In this document: piece after piece, positions 35,854-48,266 of the stretch
How the letters are laid out: each line of letters starts with the position of its first letter
How positions within the stretch are numbered: the first letter of the stretch is position 1
NCBI RefSeq assembly: GCF_030704535.1
Contig: NC_081811.1
Span: forward strand, 6,242,001 to 6,306,000
DNA: 64,000 bases
Origin: Vitis vinifera
Lineage: Eukaryota; Streptophyta; Magnoliopsida; Vitales; Vitaceae
Direction of reading: 5' to 3'
The notes under the pieces: model-generated
What the model was told of the DNA's origin: nothing
Database searches by the model: none
What the model saw: only the letters and a program-made list of their open reading frames with translations
Made by a program: the position numbers and the translations under genes

Positions 35854-36600
35854 CTCTTCACCCCCTCAAAATCCTAATACGCCCCTAAAATTTCCTTCAA
35901 TTGGGTCAACCAAACCTCCAAAAAAAAAAGCTTAATTTCCTGCGATTTCCATCTGCCCCTAGCTCCCCCTGTAAGATCCTCTACCCGCCTGTTTAATCCG
36001 CAACCCAGCTCGCCGCTTTATTGGCGGTCCTACCGTCGGCAGGAGCAGCCGATCCATCACCCCCCTCCCTCCTTCCCCCCCTCTACCCAAAAACCCAAAC
36101 TCAATTCACTCAAAGTCGCTCAAACAACTGAAATCACGATACCGACAATCAAGATTTCGAAACAGAGCAACAACAAGATACAGTTTCCACACTCAGCCAT
36201 TAGATTGTCCGGACACTGTTCCTCTTTTCCACCACAGTCTGTAGCGAAATGTAGGGAGCACAACAATGCGAAGACTAGCTTATATCGAACGACATGGAGG
36301 ATGAAAATCCGAGCTCCAGGGAGATCAACTTACGAAGAAGTCACAAAATTGAATTGAATAGATGAATGAAAGTTTCAGATGGGAACAAAAAGCATTGCCA
36401 AGTGGTGCCCTAGTGCATCAAGAGTGGAACTCGACGCTTTGGCTGAGTGAGAAATGAGAAGCAGAGATGAATTCAGAGGTGTGAGCCACATGTGGTGCCA
36501 TTATAGAGAGAGAAAGAAGAGAGAGAAAGCACCTAAAAGGGAGGCTAGAGAGAGAAGTAGAAAGAAAAGCCTCAAAGCTTTTCTTTTGCTTTGTAGAGAG
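35854..36600 (-). promoter_or_regulatory. bHLH gene 5' leader (with intron and short uORFs) and proximal promoter
   Basis: A plausible leader intron runs from the donor GTAAGTTGATC (36333) to the acceptor CAG (35969). Before the main ATG the spliced leader would carry several short upstream ORFs: 36418-36410 (2 codons), 36395-36375 (6 codons) and 35952-35932 (6 codons, MEIAGN). Such uORFs usually lower translation of the main frame. Upstream, at about 36500-36650, are long GA-rich tracts on the + strand. Confidence 0.5.
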
Positions 36601-38776
36601 AGAAAGCAGACCAAGCCGTTTGCTTTTGAGAGAGAGATGGAGATGGTGAATAAAATTATAAAAGAGCTATTTTTTGTTTGATACCTGGCTTATATATAGC
36701 TGTTATATGCTGCGCCAGGTTTCTATCTTACGCAGGATGCCCCCAGTACGCACCCCCTCAATGGACGCTCCTCCATTATCCTCCTGCCCATCATGCTTAC
36801 CCTATAATTCACTTCTCTTCTGCGGCTTGTCGTCACTCGCCACCCACTAATTCCCCACTTAAATTACGAAATCGCCACTAAACTCCACTCCTCACTTGTT
36901 ACTCCTTTTATCCTACGCACCATGCTCACCTTAGCATCCCCCTCCCCCCACTCCCACGGCCTACGCTTCACTTTAGACCTTCACCTCTGCCTTTATAAAA
37001 CAGAAGCACCCCCCCACTAGAAGTCACACGACAGTGAGTTTATTTATCCTTCACATCATGCTTACTTTAGAAACCCCCATTAAATTACAAAATTACCCAA
37101 CAGTAGCTGATTTGGAGGGAGAGGGAGAAAGAGTATTATTAATGGAAAGGAGAGAAGACAAAATTTTAAAATAATAAAAAAAAACCCAATAGTTGCTAAT
37201 TTGGAAGGGGAGAGAGAGAGAGACACACACAGGGCCAAAGGAAGATGAGTGGCCTGAGAATCTGAGATGGGGAGAGGGGGAGAGAGAGACTTATTAATGG
37301 AATGAAAAGAAAAATTTCAAAAAAAAAAAAAAAAAAAAGAGAAGAAAGTAAAGAAAAGAAAGAAAGAAAGAGAGAGAGTGAAAAACCATTCAATTCAAGC
37401 GAGTCATTGATGGCAAACAGCATAATGTCAATGTTAGGGAAAATGCTTCTTATCCTCTTTCAAAATCAATGAACTTACCCTTCACAAGCCCTTTTCAAAC
37501 AATGATTCTACTGCTAAAAGTTGTGACACCCTACACCTCAATTACCATTGTCCCCCCCTTTTTTTTCTCTTTGTGCATTCATATTGATCTCTTCCTCCTC
37601 CCCCTCCTCCTATATCTGCCCTCCAAGTGTGCCCATCAAGTGGCATTCAATTGCTATGATTGGACCATTTGGAACCACCATAATGCTCACATTTAATTTC
37701 ATTCCACCTCTCTCCCCCAAATCCTCCTTTCCCTTTACTCATGGGGGCTCATAACATGTCTTGTTTTGTTTATTCTCCTTGTGCCTCACCAGCTCTACAT
37801 CCTCTTTCAGATCCCATGATTCCAACTTAACACCATACCATCCCATTTTCATGGATTTATTAATTTCTACTCATTTTCTCCTTTTTTTTTTTTTTAGCCT
37901 TTCTCTTTGGGAGCAGGTTGATTATTTTTTCTTTTCAATGAATTTTTTTTCCTACCCATCACAACAAACAATAAAAAGTAAAGTTGGGAGGAAGAGGGAA
38001 GAGGAAAGCAAAATGATCACATGATCAATCATCCAAGAGATCCCATTGATTAACAACCTTACTTTAATTGAAAAAGATTCAATTTGTCGGAAAGTAATAG
38101 AAAGAAATTCCACCTAGTTTTATAACAAGTATTTTTTTTTTCTTTTATATATAGGTCAATGACGTTGATCTTTTTCTTTGTTTTATCATTTTTACATATT
38201 TTTCTCATTTTGATCATTTCATTTCAAATGTTAGAGTTTTTAGGTCAAACCAGTCATCTACAAGCTTAACCAAAAGTAATCATATAAAAATAATTTAAGA
38301 CAAATTATATCTTATTATTTTCTTAGATGTTGAAAAGATTTTTGAATCAATGTTGATGATTTAGCAAGGTTAATTATCTTTTAAGGAATTAATGGGCATT
38401 AGGGTTCATTGAATGAAGTCAAAACATACTTAATTATGCATGAAGAAGCTATAAGTAGTGATGCAAATGATAAGTCATTTTCCCATACATAAAAGAAAAC
38501 AGGGAAAGGAATGAGTAGTATCATGAATGCAAAGAGACAAAGGACAATCATATCTTCTCTTTGCTTCCTCCATTCTCCATTCTCTAATAAAATGCAAAAA
38601 AAAAAAAAATCAAAACCCTAATTAAATATACCCATACTTAATCAGATGGTCTCATTACTATATGAGGTAAGTCTTATGTAAGGTTGCAAAATATAAAGCT
38701 AATGCATTTTTTTTATTAGGGTTTCAATATTAATACATTTAGATTCCAACCCTAGCTACCCTTGATCATTAATCTC

Positions 38777-38813
<37 letters not shown>

Positions 38814-40700
38814 TCATTGGAAACCAATATCACCTAAGTAGATTTTGTAGCTCACCTTTTTACTAACATGTAATCTCTAGAGAGAGACACCATAGTCTCC
38901 CTAGTCATGAGTGAGGGTTTGATATCTCTCCCCAAAGTCAATATAGATGGGCTTGAAAATGGATACCTATTTGATTGTATATGTGACACTAGTGGCCATT
39001 ACCTAAATAAACTATGCTATATAATTAGTAAAAGAAATTGCAGATCCATGATCATCAACTCTATCAATTGGGTCTCCTTGTAATAAGAATGAGAATGAGA
39101 CCCGAAAATACCATTGAACCTTTCATCAGAAAGCTCCTTGAGAGCCCATCCTTACTGGGGTTTTCTGTTTCATAAAGAAAGGATTAGGGTTTAGTCACCT
39201 CATCATTCTCACAACAAGTCTACGGACATATATATACACATCTATAGAAAGAGAGAGAGAGAGAGAAGGAGAATCCAATGATGAATAGCACTGTAAAGAT
39301 ACAGAAATCAAATGATTTTCCATCTTATAATATAGTCTAAAGATTTTTAGAAGCAAGGTCACGTAGTAATCAACTGATATATATGGCCATCAAATCAAGA
39401 TCAGCCCACCACAAACATATATTAATTTGCAGTGTACGTGAACTCAAAATTCAAAGAAATTTTCTCCTACTTCCATGAAAGTCCATGGTCTTTTTAGGGC
39501 TGCTGATGCTACTGCCGTGGGTACGAAATAGCAGTAAAATGAAAGCAAACCATTGCTTCTACATGAAATATAGTGATTATCAACATTACAACAACTCTCA
39601 TTCTCTGCCATTTTTCCTGTATCAGATCATTATTACACTAAGTGAAGACTTATGCTTCTAATCAGTATACATATTATGAAGCAATCCCATTATATATCAG
39701 AATGTAATGAAGTTTATTATTACTGTCAGCAATAATCAGATGGAGTGGCTGTGAATGATGGAATTATTGTAACGAAAAAAGTCAAAAAATGGAGTGTTTT
39801 AGAATACTGGAAAGTGCTTTTCTACCTACCATGGAAGGCACAAACTAAGTGTTTGTAACCACAAGAAATTCTGGGAGGATTTGGTGCTTAATCCAATTGA
39901 TACTAGGAAGATAATAAAGGTGTTTTAGTGGCATTTGTGGGATATTTAATTAATAAACTATATATTTAAAGAAGGGGTTAGAGGCCATCAATGAAAAGCT
40001 TTTCTTTTTCCCCCCTTTTTTTTTTCCTCTTCTGTTTGGCTCTCCAGAAAGTGAATCATGTCCACCATTTTAGTAGGAAAAGATCCGCATCAATTAAAGT
40101 TTTAGGTTGTAGCTGAAGTGCTTTACACTTGTATATATCACTGGCTAACTTGGATTTGATCTCCTTTCACATACTGTAGAGCTGGAGAGAGACTCTAGTC
40201 CCATTCTCACCTGTTTCCATTATAAATTCTTGATGGGTTTTATTTATTTATTAATTGTTTTTTTTTAAATCTAGGAATGGAAATTTACATTTTTTTTTTC
40301 CCACTCTTAATGTCACAAATTGAGGTAAAAATTATATTTTCTAAATAATGAAATCTTCTATTAAATTAGGAAAATGTTGAGTTCATATCCACTTGTCACT
40401 TTTTATTATTTATTTTTATTTTTATCCTATTCAAATTCTTATTTACACATGTTTATATGAAATTGGGATTAAGAAGGGAATTTTGAAATTAAAATGCTGT
40501 AAAATTTTAAAAGTCATTTTTCTACGCATTCATATATTTAAATAAAGTTTTATTTGAGGTAACTTCCTATTTTTAGCTTTAATAAAAAAATTGAAGTAAA
40601 CTAAAGTCATAATTTTTAAAAATTAATATTAATATTGTAAAATTTTTATTAAATGTAAAAAAACTTTTTATATGAGTCAAACTATTTTTTTTTTTTAAAA
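36601..40700. other. Intergenic, no gene seen
   Basis: CT/GA-rich low-complexity tracts are frequent (37205-37380 purine-rich; 37540-37620 pyrimidine-rich; (TC)n at 38782-38807; GA-rich near 39247). ORFs here are low-complexity shadows. 38300-40150 has more balanced composition and could be promoter or non-coding RNA DNA, but I see no gene. Confidence 0.45.
38782..38807. repeat. (TC)n microsatellite
   Basis: About 13 uninterrupted TC dinucleotides in intergenic DNA. Confidence 0.9.
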
Positions 40701-43700
40701 TAACGAGTATGTAAGGTAACTATTTTCAAAAATAGTTTTTAAGAACACTTTTATAATATTTTATAGAATAAAAATATGTTTGTAAACTTAAAATGTTTTT
40801 AACATGTTTTTAAATACTTTTAAATATGTTTCAGAAATAAATTTTATGTCTAGTGTTTTATTTTTAACATTTTATATATTTATATAATTATATTTTAAAC
40901 AATTCTAAAAAAAAGTAAAAATATGTAAAGAAAATAGAAAACAGTTTTTACTTGTTAAACACATTTTTTTTATTTTTTTATTCTGAAATTTTTTCTTGAA
41001 AACCGTTCTCAAATAACTTATTATATTTTTCTAATTTTCATATTAACTTATTTTAGGTCATAGACCCTTTGAACCAAATTATGCAAGCAAGCAAGAGCTC
41101 TTAATGAGCTTAAAAAAAGAGTTTTTATTTCTCAAAAATCGATCCAAACAGGACTTGACCATTCCCAATAATAACAAAATTATTATTCTAATTAATAAAA
41201 AAAAAATAAAAACTATGATAATAAAAGGGGTCATTCATTAGAAAACAAGTCTCTTTAAATTAAATTGTCTATAACCAAAAGTAATGATCTTTTTGTGATC
41301 TTTAATTACTCCATGTATCAAAAAAAAAAAAAAAAAAAATTATACACTCTAAAGGAAAAACTAACATTGATAGATGATGAACTAATTTGGTGCAAGTGTA
41401 AAATAATTTAATAATATTTGAAAACTGCAGCACTCAATGAATTTACATGACCAAAAAAAAAGCTGGGCATGATGTGGAATTCACTAAGAAGATAGATAAT
41501 GGGCATTAATTTTTGTCACAACACTCAAAAAAAAAAAAAAAAAAAAAAAAAAGGAAGCTCAAACACCCATAATGATTTGATATTGAATTCACTCTATAGA
41601 GAGAATCCAGAAACAAATTCATGGGTCTCCACAACAGTCAATTAAGCAGCCAGCTGGTTACTTTGTCACTGTATTCTTTGATGATGATGATGATGGAGTA
41701 TCTATTATTATGGAACTTAATGAAAAAGGAGAAATATTGTGCAATCTTTTCCATGTCCAATTGGACCATGTAACCTTAATTTATTCGTCACTGCAAGCAT
41801 AAAGAGGGACAAGAATGGTAGATGGACCCATGAAAAAGGTTACCAGAAGAAATTTTGGTTTTTTAATTTAATTTAATTTTTTTTACATTTATTTTTATTT
41901 CTTTTTAAAGATGTGAAAGGGAAACCAAATCATGTATTATTTATGTAATAATTATGATGGACCAAGTCCAAGCTCTGTTGGCCTTGTTGAGGTAACAAGG
42001 GATTGGATGGGATGGGAGACATTGAAATATTTTTATTTATCAAAATAATGAAATAGGATGAATTTAATTTATTTTAAAGGAGGACTTATATTAAGTTATT
42101 CACCTCTACTTATTTTCATTCATTTTTATCTTTTCCCCTTTTTTTTCTCTCCTTATAATATCCATAAATAATTAATAAATACCTCAATTTTTTTTTTAAA
42201 AGTCATTATTCTTTAAAGTAAATCAGAAAGAGTTGTTACATTTTATCAAGGAGTTATTATCATTTTATGTTTATAAAAATAGAAAATAAGATGGTATTTG
42301 ATATTTTTTTCTTAATTCTAAATAGAACTTAAAACTAAATAGTTTTGAGTATTAAATTGTTTACTTTTGTAATATTGTATTTTTATTAAGGAATAAAAGT
42401 TAAAAAAAAACCAATATATTACTTTTTTTATTTAGAAAAATGTAAATATTTTGATTTTTTTTAATTTGATAAAAAAATTATAATAAGTTATAAAAAAGTA
42501 GAAAAACCAATAATATAAAATCTGAAAGTAAATTGCTTTTAGTAAAAAGTTAAAAAAACAAACATCCTCTAAAAAAATATATCCAAACAATGTTTAAATT
42601 AATTTTAGTAATAATAAATTGATATCGTGGCTAAAACCCCGAGAAATATTACATGATATATCATTTACGACTTACTAGTAATTAGGAATCAAAGAAAAAA
42701 AAGAGAGAGAAAAGCAAATTACTTTTTTTTTTTGTTTTTTTGCTTTTGATTTTTACGAAAATGGGCTGGAAATTGATTGAATTGATGAAGAGGAGTTGAA
42801 TTAATGTCTCATTTTTCAGGTATATTGCAATGATAAGATGCAATTGACTCCTGTTGAGAAAAAGCAAAAGATAAAAACGAGAATGTGATTCGCATGGACT
42901 ATTCCAAAAACTCAAAAGCTCAGAGTATGAATAAATGTAACTGCTCAATGCTCATCATCATATTCATAGATTGTAAGAGAGAGAGGCAGTGGAAAAAGGC
43001 TTGTGAATGTAAGCGCTTTTTTTTTTCTCTTTTGTCAACTTTATTCATAGGGGGAGCAGAGTCAAACCAATGGTGGGCTAAGTGGCTCCTTTTCCAGTGT
43101 GCAATCACCTTATTAACTTGGTGCCACACTGCAATCATGTGATACCATACCATACCATAGTTTTGAGTATCCGGGAAAATAAAAATAAAAACAAAACATA
43201 GTTGGAACTATTTTCAAAACCTTTCTAGAAAACAGTCTTTGATAATTATTTTTAAAAATTATTTTATAATATTTTATAAAATAATAATCTGGTTCGAGAC
43301 GCCAACCATTTTTAATATTTTTAAATATAATTTTTATATTTACTATTTTATTTTTAATAATTCTACATATTTATATAATTATTTTTTAAAACAATTCTTA
43401 TAAAACAAGTGAAAATAATTATTTTATGAAATAAAAATAAAAAAACAGATTTCTGGTTATCAAATGTATTTTTATGCTTTTTTTTTTGTTAAATAGAGCA
43501 GTAAGATTTGCTTATAAATTATTTTTGAAAACTGTTATATAATATTTTATAAAATAAATATTTATAAATAATTTTTATATGTAGTATATCTATATAATTA
43601 TTTTTAAAATAATTGAAAATAGTCAAAAGATGTTTTATAAAAACATTTTATTTTTTTGTTTTAAAAAACAAAATTGTTTTCTATTTATTAGTTTTTATTT

Positions 43701-43800
43701 TATTATTATACATGTTTTTTTTTTCTGGGAACAGATTGTTTTCAAAAATAGTTATAAATTAGACTTTAACTTAATTTATTTTAAAAACAAATTAATGGAA
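40700..43800. repeat. AT-rich dispersed repeat copies
   Basis: Segments at about 40720-41035, 43195-43470 and 43490-43760 share a common vocabulary: tattttcaaaaatag, aatattttataaaataa, tttatataattat.ttt.aaacaattct, then a ttttcttgaaaac-type end. The ends are inverted relative to each other (ttttcaaaaa.. versus ..cttgaaaacc), suggesting a palindromic non-autonomous DNA element. Poly(A) runs lie at 41321-41339 and 41525-41552. No genes. Confidence 0.45.
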
Positions 43801-46265
43801 GTAAAAAGAATCTGAAACTATTTATCAAACTAATGTTTATAGACCACCTGGATTGAAGTTTTTATTTGTTTATTTATTTATTTACATAGCTATCGTCTTT
43901 TTTTTTTAAATAAAAAAATTACTTTCTTTAATGTACTCCATAGCCATCCATAAGAGGAACAAATTTTAGGGACCATCTCTATACGGGAAAATAAGTAGAT
44001 TTTTTTTTTTTTTTAACTATCATTTGAAAAAAAAAAAAGACAAAGTGGATACTATTATTATTATTATTTTATTATAACTAAATCTTAAACATACAATTTT
44101 TTATATTAAATTTTAATTAACTTCTAACCCAAGAAAAATGGAGAATAACCCATAGACATGTTACTTCCTTCATGTGGAATAAATGTTAAGATGAGTGAAG
44201 TCTAACTATTATCTTAATAATAAGGGTATTTTAAGTTGAGGTATTTTGGGAATTTTATGTATGCAATTTGGTTATTTTATTTATATTATGCTTAAAGTAG
44301 CTAATTTTAAGAGAAAATTTTATTTTTGACGTATTGAGAGATGAAAAAACGTAGAGAGAAAAATCTAGAAAGTGAGATATTTTGGGATTCTCTTATATTT
44401 TTTTTTTATCATAGTGACATACATAACTCTCACATTGAAAATGACTATAAATTTCATGTGTTCTTGTATTTTATTTTCGACATTGATTTATTGTCTTTTT
44501 GTAACTTCCAATAAGGAATGAAAGTAAAGAATGTACCCACAAAAATTTGGAGAACGAAATTCTAAAAATGGAAAATTTGCTTTTAAGAAAACGATTTCTC
44601 ATCCTGTCTTTTACAAAAATGGGTGTTAGCCATTCACCATCACCCATTCGTCCCTTCTCCTTACCATCACTACCAAAATTAGCAAATGAATTTTTTTTTT
44701 CTTCTGACTTTTATAATTAAAAAGCCCATCTTAAAAATTATATTTATTCTCAATTAAAATAAATTAAAAATTAGAAAATATAAATATAAAATATTAGCAC
44801 AATTACTTACATTTTATTTTTTATTTTTTATAAATATTTGTGCAATTAAATATTTAATTTCATTTGTTATGTTTATATATTTTAGACCTTTTCCCCCTAC
44901 TCCATTTCATAAAGTTTAATAATGAATCATTAATGAGTTGAAATTAAACAATAACATGATGATTATAACACAAAAAAAAAAAAAACCAAAATATCTGAAA
45001 AATAATTATCGAACTTTCAATCTTGATCGTTAAAAATATATAAAAACATTTACACCCATGAATGAAAGTAACAACAATAGAACCAAAGTATTAAAAATAT
45101 TAGATTAGACATTAAAGATCGGACTAAGTACAAATAAAAGTGCATATGACAATGATTTTGGGAAGTATTTTTAGTCTTTCTAATACTTGAAAATTTTTAT
45201 TTTTTTAAGTATTAGAAATACTAAAAATACTTTTCAAAATCATTTCCAAACGTACTCTAAATAAGACAAAAGTATGAAATAATGACCCTTAAATGCGCAT
45301 GTGACATAATTTGATTGACTAACATTTTTTTTAGTATAATAAAATCCCTATAAAATAATATTTTTGAGACCAAAAGAAATTATTATTTGAAGGGATTTAT
45401 TGATAAATGAATAATTTATTAATTTATTGATAAATAAATATTTATTAATTTATAAAAGTATTATGCTTCTATTAAATAATATTTGGACATGTATGATTTA
45501 TAAATTTAAAAATAATAGATCTAATAAAAAGTTAATACATAAAAACCTAAGATATGTTTTAAAAAACAAAAGATGATTATTAATTGTAAATAATAATAAA
45601 ATTTTTTAAAACTTAATATCTTAAAAGATAAAAAGGTGTTAAGTATACAATTCAATGAGTGAATTAAGAAATAGGAAGTATAAGAAATTACTTAATACAT
45701 ACTATATATATATATATATATATATTAATTTATATTTTTGGGGCTATAAAATATTATTATATTATATATTTATTGAGATTATTAATTTAGTACACTAACC
45801 CAAGTTGGGATCAAAAGATTTTAAATTTTTATTTTTTTATTTGAGTTAAGTTATTAATTTATGGAAGTTTTACTATAGGTAAATCTTGGATATTGCAGTG
45901 GGACAAAAATTGGTATCAATATCGAAAACCTATCTAATGGACTGTCATAGTGAACTTTTGGATTTAGATTTATTGGATTTTTTAGACCAAATACTGATGT
46001 AACATGCATGAAGATTGAGTAGAAATTATTGAACAATATCACAATAATTATCAACAACATAAGGGCAAGATTTTGATGGTGTCACCTTGCACATAAGCTT
46101 CTAACAATTAGTACAATCAAGTATCAAATTTTTACTTCTTCCTTCCACCAAAACCAACTCATTTCCATGTGTTCCAACTGCAGACAAAGCAGTATTATCC
46201 TTCTTCCCAAACAAGTGATGTACATACCTGTCACCTTATCTCTGGCCTGCATGCATGAAAAAGCA
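43801..46265. other. AT-rich intergenic DNA
   Basis: Gene-free apart from a MITE at 45141-45257 and a (TA)n run at about 45703-45724. The last ~200 bp before 46266 may be 3' UTR of the small minus-strand gene. Confidence 0.5.
45141..45257. mobile_element. Palindromic MITE, same family as 11045-11162
   Basis: The left arm aatgattttgggaagtatttttag..tctaatactt (about 45150-45188) is the near-perfect complement of the right arm aagtattagaaatac..tttcaaaatcatttcc (about 45207-45248), around an 18-bp loop. Arm sequence and length match the MITE at 11045-11162, so at least two copies occur here. Confidence 0.65.
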
Positions 46266-46916
46266 TCAACACCAGCCTTGAGGCCATCTATTTGCAGGGT
46301 CCCATCTGGGGAACCATCTCTTTTTCTTCGGGTTTGAACCCAAGGCAGCAGCATTCTCCTTGTGTGGCGCCCGCATCAGCTTTGAGAAAAAGCCTTTTCT
46401 TCTGCCATGGCTTGGTGTTGGGGGATATGCGGGCTTAGGGGTTGGAGTTTTAGGCAAGTAGATGAAATCATCATCCTCAGCTGGAAATATTTCATCACGA
46501 GTCCGAATACTATTGAGCTTTAGGTACCTCTGCTCAAGGGACTCCTTGGGGATGTCTCTTGCCAACAAGGGAGATGCACCACCCCAGTTGTTGGAGCCCA
46601 AAGATGGGTGTTGGGGTGTTCTGAATTCCACTAGTTCTCTTTGCCTCATCTCCTTTTTCTTTCCACTCCTCTCGATCGGCTTTTCCAGTACTATACTAGC
46701 ATCTTTGGAATCTTGGTATTGTATATATAAATGGGATAATGTTTCCAAAAAAACCTCATTGTATTATGCTCCAAAGTTGTAAGAGTACTATTACAATGGC
46801 TTACAGGCATCTCCCATTGTGTTAATATCCACAAATGTCCTTGGACAACCTCTAGCCAGTTGGAGCAGAATCCTTGACCCCATGGGCAAAGGATGCATCC
46901 ATGGTTCAGTCGTCAT
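46266..46916 (-). CDS. Small plant protein of unknown function, C-terminal RWDPANRWPQGWC
   Basis: Best model: exons 46916-46805 and 46711-46266 joined over a 93-bp GT..AG intron; 558 nt, 185 residues, starting MTTEPWMHPLPMGSRI. The frame continues exactly across the junction (..NTMGDAY/SKDASIVLEKPIE..). The second exon alone is well supported. It is basic, carries a Pro-rich patch (YLPKTPTPKPAYPPTPSHGRR) and a Trp-rich end that I associate with a conserved but uncharacterised plant protein family. There is no signal peptide or membrane segment. An acceptor-like CAG directly before the ATG means a further 5' exon is possible. A shorter start at 46649 would give 127 residues. Function unknown. 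Confidence 0.6.
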
Positions 46917-48266
46917 CTGCAATGGAATGGAACCACACATATGAGAGTACATAGATATTTAATTGAAATCATTAATGGGCATACTTCAGAGATTAGAAAT
47001 TAGTCCCATGGCCTTAACCTTGGGGGATTCTGTAATTCAGCAGGAAGATGAAGGACAGAAATTGAAACAAGTCGCCATCAGTTGGCCAAAAAGTCTTGTT
47101 GCAGACAAAAGGGGGCGGTTAATACAAGAACTTGGGTGATGTTAACATCCATTTCTTTTGTAAAAAAGAAATGTTCAGATGCCAACTAAATGGAGGAAAC
47201 GAAGTCATCGCCTGCCTAGTTGGTTGGCCTTTCTTGATTCTGCAACTTCATAGCATTTGTTTACAGATAATAAACTTTTATTGATAACTGATGGCAAAGA
47301 AAATGAATAGATTTCTACATTGAGTTCTAATTCCCAAATTGAATCAAATCCTGAGAACTGGTAAACCAAAAAGAAAAAAGAAAAAAAATAGCAATCACCT
47401 TTATAGGAATAAATTCAGAGGAGTTATTGTTCAGCTAATTTATGCAGAAGGAAAAAAAACTTCGGTGACTTGGACTATATCACACGTAAAAAGGGGTATT
47501 TTTGAGTTTCCATTTGCTAATATATTCTCAAATAGTCGTTCCAAAGTGGCAAGATTGCGCGTTCTGTCTGCACAAAAGAATTGAGGGAGAGCAAAAAGAG
47601 CAAGAAGTTCCAATTCCCATGACAACAAGTGCCTTTGTATACACCATCAAGCAATATGCTAGAAGCAGATGCCTCATCCCTCTGCACAAAGTAATCGAAG
47701 GATAAAACAGATTCTTGTAATATATATCATAACCAAACAAGCATTTTTTTTTTAATGTTAATCAACTAATATTCCTAATCTCAAGCCAATAGAAGTTCAC
47801 AATAATAAGATGTATCATAATCTATGTATAAAAATGAGATTTGACCAACAACTCTCAGGGCACAGTCATGCAGTCTCTTGAGTAATTGCATTAACTCAAA
47901 CATTTCACAGTTTCACTCTAGTCATGGCGGCCAACCATACAAATTTATTGATTCCTTGATCATTCTGACAGGCATTTCTCCAGTCCAGCCACACATGGGA
48001 AATGTGGCAAGAATGGTGCATGCCAATTGCAAGAAAAAGAATATGGACTTCTCTTTTTATCCTTTTTCTGTTCTCTTTCAGATACTTCATTTGACTCTGA
48101 ACTGTCAAATTATTTAGGTACTATCAGATCTGATAAAGAAGAACATGATGCTCCACCACGTGCAATAAACATTAAGACGCACGCTAACTCTTTCATTCAC
48201 CTCTGTTAGTATATATAGGTGCATAACTCGTATTTATGCAAAATTCACAAAGAAGAAAGAAGTAAA
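46917..48266. other. Intergenic, between divergent genes
   Basis: Lies between the small minus-strand gene and the transporter gene on the plus strand, so it should hold both promoters. No ORF with family similarity. Composition is moderate, with no transposon ends seen. Confidence 0.5.

Noticed and set aside
37469-38024. Overlapping plus-strand ORFs rich in Ser, Pro and Leu
   Set aside because: They come from CT-rich low-complexity DNA, lack splice-site or promoter support, and resemble no family.
46649-46748. An open frame of the small unknown gene extending to 46748
   Set aside because: It has no ATG at its left edge (the codon there is TTG). The extra residues fall inside the inferred 93-bp intron, and the spliced upstream exon explains the frame better.
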